64,000 nucleotides of DNA from Dinoroseobacter shibae DFL 12 = DSM 16493 (lineage in GTDB: Bacteria > Pseudomonadota > Alphaproteobacteria > Rhodobacterales > Rhodobacteraceae): NCBI RefSeq assembly GCF_000018145.1, contig NC_009952.1:3348001-3412000 (forward strand), in the 5' to 3' direction. Of the stretch, positions 54,060-62,435 are shown piece after piece. The translations under genes were made by a program, and so were the position numbers. Within the stretch, counting starts at the first letter, position 1. Each line of letters starts with the position of its first letter. The notes under the pieces are model-generated. The model saw only the letters and a list, made by a program, of their open reading frames with translations, had not been told where the DNA came from and did no database searches.

Positions 54060-54899
54060 TCAGGCCCACTCCGGCAGGCGGCGGCGGTCGGTGATCGCGC
54101 CGAACTCATTCGCGGCGATCCGGGCGGCGGCCTCAGACAGCGGCTCTTGCGCCACGGCCATGTGATGGGCGTTGGCATGGATGAGGTCGGTCGCGCTGGC
54201 CATCATCCCCACATGGCCTTTCCAGAACACGAGGTCCCCGGCCTGCAGGGCGGCATCGGGGGGCAGCGGCGTGCCCAGCTCCGCCGCCTGCTGATCGCTG
54301 TCGCGCGGCGCAACAATGCCCGCAAGGCGGCAAGCCAGTTGCACGAGGCCCGAGCAGTCGATGCCCGTCCCGCTGTTCCCGCCCCAGAGATAGGGCGTGC
54401 CGCGCAGCCGACGGGCAGTTTCGGGCGGCGGCAGGCGTGTGGGCAGCGCGGCCGCGTGCTGGACCGGCAGGAAGCCGTGGGGCGTCTCGAGGAACCCGTC
54501 GGTCTGCCCGGTGACGGAATGCGCCGTGCCGAGGGAGACCGCGAACCGCGGCGGCGATTTGAAATCCGGCTCTGTGTAAAGATGGCTGCCGCGCGCGGTC
54601 GCCACATGGGTCGCGGCACGGGCAGGGCCAAGCGCGGCAGGATCCGCATAGCCCACATAACCGTCCCAGCCCGACTGGACGAAGGCCGCGCCCGCGCCCT
54701 CGGAAATCACGGTGACCGGCTCCCCCATCAGCAGGGTCTTGTCGATCGCGCCTCCGGGGCGGCGCAGCAGCGGGGTCTCGGGCCACACGACCTGCGCCGC
54801 CCTGCCGGGCGTGAACCGGGCCGCGGGCACCGCGCCGCGCAAGACCTCCAGCGCGGTGGTGCCGTCAAAGGGCGTCCGGCGCGGGTCGGGGCCCGTCAC
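54060..54899 (-). CDS. NlpC/P60-family cell-wall peptidase
   Basis: A 279-aa cysteine peptidase expected to cleave stem peptides of peptidoglycan. The N-terminal half holds SH3b-like segments (residues about 35-150). The catalytic NlpC/P60 domain occupies about 160-275 with GTPYLWGGNSGTGIDCSGLVQ (nucleophile Cys), GDLVFWKGHVGMM (His) and LIHANAHH. No signal peptide is evident, so export or a cytoplasmic recycling role is unclear. It overlaps the upstream aminopeptidase gene by 4 bp. Confidence 0.9.
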   Translation of the reverse strand: MTGPDPRRTPFDGTTALEVLRGAVPAARFTPGRAAQVVWPETPLLRRPGGAIDKTLLMGEPVTVISEGAGAAFVQSGWDGYVGYADPAALGPARAATHVATARGSHLYTEPDFKSPPRFAVSLGTAHSVTGQTDGFLETPHGFLPVQHAAALPTRLPPPETARRLRGTPYLWGGNSGTGIDCSGLVQLACRLAGIVAPRDSDQQAAELGTPLPPDAALQAGDLVFWKGHVGMMASATDLIHANAHHMAVAQEPLSEAAARIAANEFGAITDRRRLPEWA

Positions 54900-56287
54900 A
54901 GGCCCAGAAGCTCCGGCAGCGCCTCCAGCACCGCGCGGGCGCCCTGCCCCGCCCCGCCCTTGGGCCGGGCCGGCGCCGCACTGGGTTGCCAGCCGTAGAT
55001 GTCGAAATGCAGGTAACGCGGTGCCTCCACGAACCGGCGCAGGAAGAGCGCCGCGGTGATCGAGCCTGCGAACCCGCCCGAGGGCGCGTTGTCGAGATCG
55101 GCGATGCCCGGTTCGATCATCTTCTCGTAAGGCGCGTGGAAGGGCATCTCCCAGACCGGATCGGCGGCACGGACCGCCCCGGCGCGCAGGGCCGCGGCAT
55201 CCTCAGGCCGCGTGGCATAGAAGGGCGCGAGGTCCGGGCCGACCGCCACCCGCGCGGCCCCGGTCAGGGTGGCCATGGACAGGATCAGGTCCGGCGACTC
55301 CTCGTCCGCGAGCGCCAGGGCATCGGCGAGCACCAGCCGCCCCTCGGCATCGGTATTGTTGATCTCCACCGTCAGCCCCTTGCGCGACGGCAGGATGTCA
55401 CCGGGGCGAAACGCGCCGCCTGCAACGCTGTTCTCCACCGCCGGGATCAGGACGCGCAGGCGCAGGCGCAGGCCCAGCGCCATGATCATCTGCGCCAGGC
55501 CCAGCACCGTGGCCGCGCCGCCCATGTCCTTCTTCATCAGGGCCATGGACACCCCCGGTTTCAGGTTCAGCCCGCCCGTGTCGAAACACACCCCCTTGCC
55601 CACCAGCGTCAGGGCCGGCCCCGCATCGCCCCAGCGCAGGTCGATCAGCCGTGGGCGCCGGTCGGAGGCATGGCCCACCGTGTGGATCAGCGGGAAGTTC
55701 TGCGCCAGCAGGTCCTGATCGCGGATCACGGTGATGTCCGCGGCGAAACGGCTGGCAAGGCTGCGCGCGGCGGCCTCCAACTCCTCCGGCCCCATGTCGT
55801 TGGCGGGCGTGTTGATCAGGTCGCGGGTCAGCGCCTCGCCCGCGGCACAGGCGATCAGGCGCGCGGCGTCGAGGCCCGGCGCCAGCTGCAATCGCGCGGG
55901 CGTGGCGGGCGTGCCCTTGTAGCGGGTAAACCCGTAGCCTGCGAGCAGCCAGCCGAGGCTCTGCTCGGCCAGCGCCGCGGGATCGTCGAGCCCGTGGAAC
56001 GCATAGTCCCCCGCGGGCAGTGCGGTGGCGAGCGGGGCGAGCGCGAAGCGCTGTCGCGCGCGGCTCTCGGCGGTGCCGTAGCCTGCGAGCACGGCGACCG
56101 GCGCGCCCTCCGGGTCCGGCAGGATCACGTGACTGCCAAGCTTGCCGGTAAAGCCCTGCGCCTCGGCCCAGCGGCGCTGGGGGCCGGACAGGGATGCGAG
56201 GGCCGTGTCGGTCTCCCCTTCCGGCACGACGTGGATCGGGCGGGCGGGGACACCGGGGGGGGCGAAGGAGTAGAGCGGGTCTGACAT
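54896..56287 (-). CDS. M17 leucyl aminopeptidase family protein
   Basis: A 463-aa zinc aminopeptidase. The N-terminal domain spans about residues 1-150. The catalytic domain shows LVGKGVCFDTGGLNLKP, MKKDMGGAATVLG, the signature NTDAEGRLVLADAL and a final DIYGWQPSAAPARPKGG. Substrates are N-terminal residues of peptides. The start MSDPLYSFAPPG at 56287 is chosen; the frame continues upstream only as repeat-rich shadow. It forms an operon with the NlpC/P60 gene, suggesting joint turnover of peptides or cell-wall fragments. Confidence 0.93.
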   Translation of the reverse strand: MSDPLYSFAPPGVPARPIHVVPEGETDTALASLSGPQRRWAEAQGFTGKLGSHVILPDPEGAPVAVLAGYGTAESRARQRFALAPLATALPAGDYAFHGLDDPAALAEQSLGWLLAGYGFTRYKGTPATPARLQLAPGLDAARLIACAAGEALTRDLINTPANDMGPEELEAAARSLASRFAADITVIRDQDLLAQNFPLIHTVGHASDRRPRLIDLRWGDAGPALTLVGKGVCFDTGGLNLKPGVSMALMKKDMGGAATVLGLAQMIMALGLRLRLRVLIPAVENSVAGGAFRPGDILPSRKGLTVEINNTDAEGRLVLADALALADEESPDLILSMATLTGAARVAVGPDLAPFYATRPEDAAALRAGAVRAADPVWEMPFHAPYEKMIEPGIADLDNAPSGGFAGSITAALFLRRFVEAPRYLHFDIYGWQPSAAPARPKGGAGQGARAVLEALPELLGL

Positions 56288-56837
56288 GGACGGCCTGTGG
56301 GCTGGACCGGGATTACCGGCGGGGTGCGCGCAGGTTAGAGGCACCGCCTGCAGGTGCAAGGGGGCGCGCGCAGTCCGGGCAAGCCAGCCTGCCTCCGGCA
56401 CGCGGGCGGGAGGGCGGCGGGATGGCACGCGCGGTTTGCCGGAAACCAGTATGCGCGGCGCCGGGGGGCGCCGGCGGCGACGTGGTGCCCGGCATGCGCA
56501 AATTGCGATCGTCTGCGTTGTAGATGCGGCCAGGCGTATGCCCCGCAAGGGGCACAAGCCAGCCTGCGACCGGCGCGCAGCGCAGGCAACCCGGCGGGAT
56601 GGCAAGGCTGCGCGCAAACAACAGGCGCCGATCCCGAGGTCGGGTTTCGCCGCGCAACGGAACATCGCGCCGCCATGCCGCGCGCGCCGATCCTGTCGCG
56701 GCGGGCACCGGGCCTTCCGTCGATCTCGCCGCGACGCCGCAGCCCCGGACCTGCATCCGGAGCGCGCCCGTGCCATCCCGCCGGTGGCCAACACGCCTCA
56801 ACGGGAGCAGGCTGGCTTGCCCTGCCCCGCGCCCGGG
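56288..56837. other. Intergenic region with three copies of a dispersed repeat
   Basis: About 550 bp with no supported gene. It contains three copies of the repeat also seen at 53339: copy B 56379-56426, copy C 56555-56603 (both direct) and copy D 56772-56820 (inverted). Core ends are CAAGCCAGCCTGC and CGGCGGGATGGC. Open frames across it reflect high GC, not coding. Confidence 0.65.
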
Positions 56838-57260
56838 TCAGTTCAGCACTTCGGCCGACCCCCAGGCCTTGGGGCCGGGCATCGCACAGACCCGATCGAG
56901 CCGGGCGATCACCGGCGGCATGTCGTTGGCCTTGTGCCCACGGGCGCAGGCCGCCACCTGTCGCGCGGCATGTTCGCAGGATACGAACCCGATCGACCTC
57001 GCCAGTGCCATGATTTCCTGCGCCAGACCTTCGAGCCCGTCCCAGGTCCCGCGAGCGAACTCGATAGGCAGCAGGCCCACCCGGTCGCGGATGTCGGTCA
57101 GGGTTTCGGAGACGGTGCTTTGCGCGCCGATCTCGCCCAGGTCCACGAACAGCTCCACCACCCGGTCCTGGTCCAGCACCACCGGTTCGTGGGGCCGGAG
57201 CACGACCACGTTCGGCTCGCCACTCAGCTTGTGTTGTATTGATGCGGTTTGTCGGAGCAT
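56838..57260 (-). CDS. Conserved hypothetical protein
   Basis: A 140-aa soluble protein that I do not recognise. It begins MLRQTASIQHKLSGEPNVVVLRPHEPVVLDQDRVVELFVDLGE and contains two cysteines in GFVSCEHAARQVAACARG, with alternating acidic and helical segments typical of a small regulatory or adaptor protein. CGAGGGT precedes the ATG at 57260. It is divergent from the carbonic anhydrase gene with 146 bp between. The compact fold and clean start support a real gene; no function is offered. Confidence 0.7.
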   Translation of the reverse strand: MLRQTASIQHKLSGEPNVVVLRPHEPVVLDQDRVVELFVDLGEIGAQSTVSETLTDIRDRVGLLPIEFARGTWDGLEGLAQEIMALARSIGFVSCEHAARQVAACARGHKANDMPPVIARLDRVCAMPGPKAWGSAEVLN

Positions 57261-57406
57261 CTTACCCTCGTGTCTTGTCGTCCACCTCGGGCAGGACCAT
57301 GGCCCCGACACTATGAACACTCCGTTGCCCCGCGCCAATTTACTCCATCGTTTTTTAGTGAAACCCGCGCTATAGGGGAGGCCCCGGATGACGAAACGAG
57401 GCGCCC

Positions 57407-58057
57407 ATGACCCCGGCCAAGCCTTTGCCGTCGTACCTCGCCCAGCGCTACCATGGCTGGCGAGCGACGACCTATGATGAAAACAAGTTCTGGTACCGGC
57501 GCCTGGCCGAGGAAGGCCAGCGGCCCCGCGCCATGCTGATCGCCTGCTGCGACAGCCGGGTGCATGTCACCAACATCTTCGGCGCCGACAGCGGCGAGAT
57601 GTTCATTCACCGCAACATCGCGAACCTCGTGCCGCCCTACGCGCCCTCGGGCGCGCATCACGGCACCTCGGCGGCCATCGAATACGCGGTCACCCAGCTG
57701 AAGGTGGCCCATGTGATCGTGATGGGCCATTCCGATTGCGGCGGGGTGCGCGGATGCCTGGACATGTGCGGCGGACATGCGGCGGAGCTGGAGGAAGAGA
57801 CCAGTTTCATCGGCCGCTGGCTCGACATCCTGCGCCCTGGCTATGCCCGGATCGACACCGGACCGGAGAACAACAATCCAGCCCAGAGCCTCGAGAAAGA
57901 GGGGGTTCTGATCTCGCTGGAGAACCTGATGAGTTTTCCCTGCGTCCGTGCGGCGGTCGAGCGGGACGAACTGTCCCTGCACGGGTTGTGGAACGATATC
58001 GGCGATGGTCGGCTCTATGCCTTCCATGGCGACACCGAAGCCTTCGAGGCCGTTTAG
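57407..58057 (+). CDS. Beta-class carbonic anhydrase
   Basis: A 216-aa zinc enzyme interconverting CO2 and bicarbonate. Zinc ligands are visible: Cys and Asp/Arg dyad in CCDSRV (about C47-R51), and His108 and Cys111 in MGHSDCGG. HRNIANLVPPY is also characteristic. It lies 85 bp before sbtA, so it probably works with the bicarbonate transporter to balance inorganic carbon in the cytoplasm. Confidence 0.95.
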   Translation: MTPAKPLPSYLAQRYHGWRATTYDENKFWYRRLAEEGQRPRAMLIACCDSRVHVTNIFGADSGEMFIHRNIANLVPPYAPSGAHHGTSAAIEYAVTQLKVAHVIVMGHSDCGGVRGCLDMCGGHAAELEEETSFIGRWLDILRPGYARIDTGPENNNPAQSLEKEGVLISLENLMSFPCVRAAVERDELSLHGLWNDIGDGRLYAFHGDTEAFEAV

Positions 58058-58142
58058 GGTGGAATTGACACAAGGTCGCGTCTAGTGTGCCGCGGCGCAG
58101 CGACAGCGCGCATCGAGCAAGACGGGCAGGCTTCGGAGACCC

Positions 58143-59117
58143 ATGGAAAACATTCTAGCGCTGGCAGCCGACAATCTCGGCTCGCCCATCATCCTGTCCT
58201 TTGCCCTCGGCCTGGCGGCGGCGTTTGCCCGGTCGGACCTGACCGTGCCCGAAGCGGTGGCCAAGGGGCTGTCGATCTACCTGCTTTTTGCAATCGGCTT
58301 CAAGGGCGGTGCGGCGGTGGCGGCCCACGGGCTCGACACCACGCTGGTGCTGGCCCTGCTGTCGGGCGGGGTGCTGTCCTTCGCGATTCCGTTCATCGCC
58401 TTCGGGCTCTTGCGGGTGATGACCAATCTCAGCACCCTCGATGCCGCCGCGGTGGCCGGGCATTACGGCTCGATCTCGATCGTGACCTTCGTGGCCGCGA
58501 CCTCGGTGCTCAACAGCCAGGGGATCGCCTCGGAGGGGTACATGGTCGCCGTGGCCGCGGTGATGGAGGCGCCGGCGATCCTCGCCGCGCTGTTCCTGGT
58601 CAGCCGCACCGCCGGGGGCGGCGACCGGATGGACAGCGAGTTGTGGCGCGAGATCCTGCTGAACGGGTCGATCGTGCTGTTGGTGGGGGCGTTCGCGATC
58701 GGCTGGATCACCGGCGAAGAGGGGCTCGCCTCGATCTCCAGCTTCATCGTGGCGCCGTTCCAGGGGGTTTTGTGCCTGTTTTTGCTGGATATGGGGCTGG
58801 TGGCCGGGCGGGGTCTGCGCCAAGCGCGCGGGGTGATGACCGCGCCGGTCTTTGCCTTCGGGGTGGTGATGCCGCTGGTCGGCGGCACGCTGGGTCTCGC
58901 GGCGGGGCTTCTGCTGGGCCTGTCGACGGGGGGCGTGGTGCTGTTCACGACCCTGGCTGCCTCGGCCTCCTATATCGCGGTGCCGGCGGCGATGCGGGTG
59001 GCGCTGCCGGAGGCGAACCCGTCGATCTACCTGACCCTGTCACTGGGGGTGACCTTCCCCTTCAACCTGACACTTGGAATCCCGATCTACGTCGCCGTGG
59101 CATCGGTCCTGACATAA
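58143..59117 (+). CDS. sbtA: SbtA-type sodium-dependent bicarbonate transporter
   Basis: A 324-aa inner-membrane protein with ten hydrophobic helices, of the SbtA/DUF897 family known from cyanobacteria as a high-affinity Na+/HCO3- symporter. Family blocks include LSIYLLFAIGFKGG, AAAVAGHYGSISIVTF, EAPAILAALFL and SASYIAVPAAMRVALPEANPS. The PII-like gene follows after 10 bp, the standard sbtA-sbtB arrangement. Confidence 0.93.
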   Translation: MENILALAADNLGSPIILSFALGLAAAFARSDLTVPEAVAKGLSIYLLFAIGFKGGAAVAAHGLDTTLVLALLSGGVLSFAIPFIAFGLLRVMTNLSTLDAAAVAGHYGSISIVTFVAATSVLNSQGIASEGYMVAVAAVMEAPAILAALFLVSRTAGGGDRMDSELWREILLNGSIVLLVGAFAIGWITGEEGLASISSFIVAPFQGVLCLFLLDMGLVAGRGLRQARGVMTAPVFAFGVVMPLVGGTLGLAAGLLLGLSTGGVVLFTTLAASASYIAVPAAMRVALPEANPSIYLTLSLGVTFPFNLTLGIPIYVAVASVLT

Positions 59118-59127
59118 GGATAGGCGC

Positions 59128-59439
59128 ATGGAAACGCACAAGGCCAAACGGGTCGCCATCATCATCGAAGCACCCATGGAGCGGCGCTTGACCGACGCGC
59201 TGACCGGGGCGGGGGTGACCGGCTTCTCGATCCTGCCGGTGCTGGGCGGGTCGGGTCGGTCGGGCCTCTGGAGCCGGGAGGGACAGGTGGGGCGCGCGGG
59301 CGGCATGATCCAGGTCGTCTGCATCATCCGGCCGGATCGTCTGGACACGCTGCTGGATGCGGCCTTCAAGGTGGTGGAGCGTCATATCGGCGTCGTCACC
59401 GTGAGCGACTGCGAAGTGCTGCGGGCGGAGCGGTTCTGA
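59128..59439 (+). CDS. sbtB: SbtB-like PII-family regulator of SbtA
   Basis: A 103-aa PII-like protein (AKRVAIIIEAPMERRLTDALTGAGVTGFSILPVLGG...) with a glycine-rich T-loop region (GGSGRSGLWSREGQVGRAGGMIQV). SbtB binds adenine nucleotides including cAMP in cyanobacteria and gates SbtA; a similar role is inferred here from adjacency. The C-terminal redox cysteine loop (CGPxGC) of some cyanobacterial SbtB is absent; the protein ends CEVLRAERF. Confidence 0.9.
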   Translation: METHKAKRVAIIIEAPMERRLTDALTGAGVTGFSILPVLGGSGRSGLWSREGQVGRAGGMIQVVCIIRPDRLDTLLDAAFKVVERHIGVVTVSDCEVLRAERF

Positions 59440-59480
59440 GCCGGTGAGAAACCCTTAACCAATACGTGACAGGGTGCGGT

Positions 59481-59954
59481 ATGGCCGACACCCGCATCGA
59501 AATCCGACTGCCCGACCCGCTGCGCACAGCCGCCGAAACGGTCGCGTCCGCGGAAGACATCTCGCTGGGGCAATTGATCCGTGACGCGTTGCGCGCGGAA
59601 ATTGCGCGGCGAAACCGAAAACACGCGAAGACGCCCACAAGGGCGGATGAGCGGCTCCTCGCACCCTTGCGGGTGCTCCTCGCCAATGACCTTGCCGAAG
59701 CGCGGGGATGGGAAGAGCTGCAAAACCGGCTTCGGGCGAAGGGATACAGCTTGCAGGAAGCCGGGGGCGGACTGGCCCTGCACAGCTGGCCCGACGGCGC
59801 GCGCCAGTGCAAAGGCTCCGATCTGGGCTACAGCTATGCAACCCTGATGCGCCGTTTCGGCCAGCCCTTCCCGAGCCACAGCCACCGGTGGCCGGCCGAG
59901 CGGGTGATGAGGCGTGCCGAGCAGGACATGCCATCCGCGCGCCCGGGGCGCTGA
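59481..59954 (+). CDS. Hypothetical protein with ribbon-helix-helix-like N-terminus
   Basis: A 157-aa protein. Residues about 4-45 (TRIEIRLPDPLRTAAETVASAEDISLGQLIRDALRAEIARR) look like a ribbon-helix-helix DNA-binding or partner-binding segment. The remainder (LLANDLAEARGWEELQNRLRAKGYSLQEAGGGLALHSW) resembles a small relaxase/nickase-associated helix-strand fold, but I cannot name it. The ATG at 59481 is chosen; 59466 is also in frame. It converges with asd with 6 bp between. Function unknown. Confidence 0.7.
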   Translation: MADTRIEIRLPDPLRTAAETVASAEDISLGQLIRDALRAEIARRNRKHAKTPTRADERLLAPLRVLLANDLAEARGWEELQNRLRAKGYSLQEAGGGLALHSWPDGARQCKGSDLGYSYATLMRRFGQPFPSHSHRWPAERVMRRAEQDMPSARPGR

Positions 59955-59960
59955 TCCGGA

Positions 59961-60983
59961 TCAACCCTTCTTCAGGACCCGGTTTCCGAGGGTTTCGGCG
60001 ATCTGCACCGCGTTCAGGGCCGCGCCCTTGCGCAGGTTGTCGGACACGCACCACAGGTTTATGCCATTGTCGATCGTGCTGTCCTGGCGGATGCGGCTGA
60101 TGAAGGTTGCGAAGTCGCCGACGCATTCCACCGGGGTGACGTAGCCGCCGTCTTCGCGCTTGTCGACGACCATGATGCCCGGCGCTTCGCGGAGGATGTC
60201 GCGGACCTCGTCTTCGTCGATGAACTCTTCGAACTCGATATTGATCGCCTCGGAATGGCCCACGAAAACAGGTACGCGGACGCAGGTTGCCGTGACCTTG
60301 ATCGCCGGGTCGACGATCTTCTTGGTCTCGGCGACCATCTTCCATTCTTCCTTGGTGGAGCCGTCCTCCAGGAACACGTCGATATGGGGGATGACGTTGA
60401 AGGCGATCTGCTTGGGGTAGACCGACGGCGCCTTTTCCTGGCCGGGGACGTACATGCCCTTGGTCTGGTCCCAAAGCTCGTCGATCGCCTCCTTGCCGGT
60501 ACCGGAGACGGACTGGTAAGTGCTTACAACAACACGTTTAATCCGGGCGCGGTCGTGCAGCGGCTTGAGGGCGACGACCATCTGCGCGGTGGAGCAGTTG
60601 GGGTTCGCGATGATGTATTTGTTCTTGTAATCCTCGACCGCCTCGGGGTTCACCTCGGGCACCACCAGCGGGATCTGCGGGTCGTAGCGATAGAGCGAGG
60701 AGTTGTCGATCACCACGCATTTCGCTGCGGCCGCCCTGGGGGCGTATTCCTTGGTCGCGGTGGAGCCCACGGCGAAGAACGCGATGTCCCAGCCGGTGAA
60801 GTCGAACGTGTCGAGATCCTTTGTTTTCAAGGTCTTGTCGCCAAAGCTCACCTCGGTGCCCAGGGATTTGCGAGACGCCAGAACGGCGATCTCGTCCACC
60901 GGGAACTGGCGCTCGGCCAGGATGTTCAGCATTTCGCGGCCCACGTTTCCCGTGGCCCCGACGACGACGACTTTGTAGCCCAT
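59961..60983 (-). CDS. asd: Aspartate-semialdehyde dehydrogenase
   Basis: A 340-aa NADPH-dependent enzyme of the aspartate pathway, reducing aspartyl phosphate to aspartate semialdehyde for lysine/DAP, threonine and methionine. Seen: MGYKVVVVGATGNVGREML (nucleotide-binding), the catalytic Cys in IANPNCSTAQM and the C-terminal DNLRKGAALNAVQIAE. The ATG at 60983 follows AGGAGA; the longer frame to 61136 is a shadow across a small tandem repeat. Confidence 0.97.
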   Translation of the reverse strand: MGYKVVVVGATGNVGREMLNILAERQFPVDEIAVLASRKSLGTEVSFGDKTLKTKDLDTFDFTGWDIAFFAVGSTATKEYAPRAAAAKCVVIDNSSLYRYDPQIPLVVPEVNPEAVEDYKNKYIIANPNCSTAQMVVALKPLHDRARIKRVVVSTYQSVSGTGKEAIDELWDQTKGMYVPGQEKAPSVYPKQIAFNVIPHIDVFLEDGSTKEEWKMVAETKKIVDPAIKVTATCVRVPVFVGHSEAINIEFEEFIDEDEVRDILREAPGIMVVDKREDGGYVTPVECVGDFATFISRIRQDSTIDNGINLWCVSDNLRKGAALNAVQIAETLGNRVLKKG

Positions 60984-61115
60984 TTTCGGGTCTCCTTTGG
61001 GGTTCGAAGCGCTCTCTATCGCAAGCCTCTGCGCGGCGAAAGGGGGGCGTGGTCGCAGGGCGCGCGCAGCCCCTGCCGGGCCCGTCCGGCACCGGTCGGA
61101 TCGCCGTCGGACATC

Positions 61116-61147
61116 TGTCGGGCAAGTGTCGGGCAAGTGTCGGGCAC
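61116..61147 (+). repeat. Short tandem repeat upstream of asd
   Basis: Three near-identical units, TGTCGGGCAAG (61116-61126), TGTCGGGCAAG (61127-61137) and TGTCGGGCAC (61138-61147), lie between asd and the glycosyltransferase gene, 130 bp upstream of the asd start. Further CGTCGGACAT units precede them. Confidence 0.7.
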
Positions 61148-61200
61148 ATTGTCTGACAATCCTGCCGCAGCGCAGCAGGCCGCCCGGCGCGCGGGCGGGG

Positions 61201-62250
61201 TCAGGGCCGGGAGAGCAGGTCGCGGTAGACGGCGATCAGGGCCTCGGCCTCGCGGCTGAGGGAGAACTCCGCCTCCATCTTCGCGCGGGCCTTCGCACCC
61301 TCGGCGGCGAGATCGCGGTCCAGCATCTCGTCGGTGGCGGCGGTGAGCGCAGCAAGGTCGTCGTGGGGCACGAGCAAGCCGATCTCGGGCGGGTCGAGTT
61401 GTTCGGAGAACGCGCCCACATCCGCGGCGACCACGGGCACGGCGCAGGCCATCGCCTCCAGCGGGGTGAGGCCGAAGCCTTCCCACCGCTGCGGCGCGAC
61501 ATAGAGGTCGAGCGCCTGGTACCAGGCGGCGACCTGGTCCGGGGGCACCTCGTCGGGGAAATGGATGCGGTCGGACAATCCGGCGGCGGCGATGCGCGAT
61601 TGAAGGCCCGCAAGGAACTCCTTGTGCGCCTCGGTGGCACGGCCGAGCACGATGGCCTGGGCGCCGGGACGGTCGGGCAGAAGGCGCAGCATGGCATCGA
61701 CGAAGAGATCGGTGCCCTTCTGCGCTCGGATCCGCCCGATACAGCCGATCAGCGTGGCCTTCGGATCGAGGCCGAGGCGGGCGCGCAGGGCGGGCTTGTC
61801 GGCGGGCGGGGTGAAGTCGTCGAGGTCGATCCCGTGCAGGATCACCGTGGCGGGCCGGTCGAGATAGGCCGCGGATTTCCGCGACACCGCGACGACCCCG
61901 TCCATCTGCCGGATCAGCCACTTGGTATAGGCCGAATGCTGCCGCTGGGAGGCGGTGGTGAAGAGCAGCCGCAGCTTGCGGCGGAACACGTGACGCAGCA
62001 CCAGCCCCAGCAGCATCTCGGTATTGCGGCGCGCGTGCCAGACCCGCCAGCGGTCCCGCGGCAGGGTGACGAGCGCCGAGAGCGGGATATGGGGGACATG
62101 GTCGGGCAGGCCCGGCCCGGTCGCGGCGATGGCGATCTGGCGCGCCTGCAGCGGCACCAGCCGGATGATCGTGGAGGTCACGCCCGAGAGCCGCTGCTTG
62201 AGGTTGGGCGCGATGACATCGAGGTCGCGGGGGGACGGGCGCGTGGACAT
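61201..62250 (-). CDS. GT4-family glycosyltransferase
   Basis: A 349-aa GT-B glycosyltransferase, similar to those of LPS core or exopolysaccharide synthesis. The C-terminal domain has IGCIGRIRAQKGTDLFVDAM and the sugar-nucleotide site APQRWEGFGLTPLEAMACAVPVV, with the conserved EGFGLTPLE glutamate. The ATG at 62250 (MSTRPSPRDLDVIAPNLKQRLSGVTSTI) is preferred over 62331. Donor and acceptor are not evident. It stands alone, divergent from the ATP-grasp gene. Confidence 0.88.
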   Translation of the reverse strand: MSTRPSPRDLDVIAPNLKQRLSGVTSTIIRLVPLQARQIAIAATGPGLPDHVPHIPLSALVTLPRDRWRVWHARRNTEMLLGLVLRHVFRRKLRLLFTTASQRQHSAYTKWLIRQMDGVVAVSRKSAAYLDRPATVILHGIDLDDFTPPADKPALRARLGLDPKATLIGCIGRIRAQKGTDLFVDAMLRLLPDRPGAQAIVLGRATEAHKEFLAGLQSRIAAAGLSDRIHFPDEVPPDQVAAWYQALDLYVAPQRWEGFGLTPLEAMACAVPVVAADVGAFSEQLDPPEIGLLVPHDDLAALTAATDEMLDRDLAAEGAKARAKMEAEFSLSREAEALIAVYRDLLSRP

Positions 62251-62435
62251 GAGGTCGTCTAGGACAGGGCGGGCGCCATTGCAATCGGCCAGGCGCACAC
62301 CCGGGCTGCACAGCAATGCGGCAAGGCGCACAGAAGGACAGCGCCCGATTTCGAGGCATGTGCGGGAACTTTCCCCGCCCGAGGCGCGTTCACCTAGCCA
62401 TTGCAGTGGGGGCTGAAATCGCTAGCGTGGAATTC

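Noticed and set aside
56286-57242. Plus-strand open frame across the intergenic region and into the hypothetical gene at 56838
   Set aside because: Covers dispersed repeats, is rich in R, P and A, and has no recognisable domain; the opposite-strand gene has a proper start and composition.
59454-59476. Possible CtrA or NnrR site before the ribbon-helix-helix-like gene (TTAACCAATACGTGAC)
   Set aside because: The spacing between half-sites does not fit TTAA-N7-TTAA or TTAAC-N4-GTCAA and the second half-site is degenerate.
61016-62359. Minus-strand open frame overlapping the glycosyltransferase in another frame
   Set aside because: Arg/Pro-rich shadow of the glycosyltransferase gene, which has clear GT4 motifs in its own frame.
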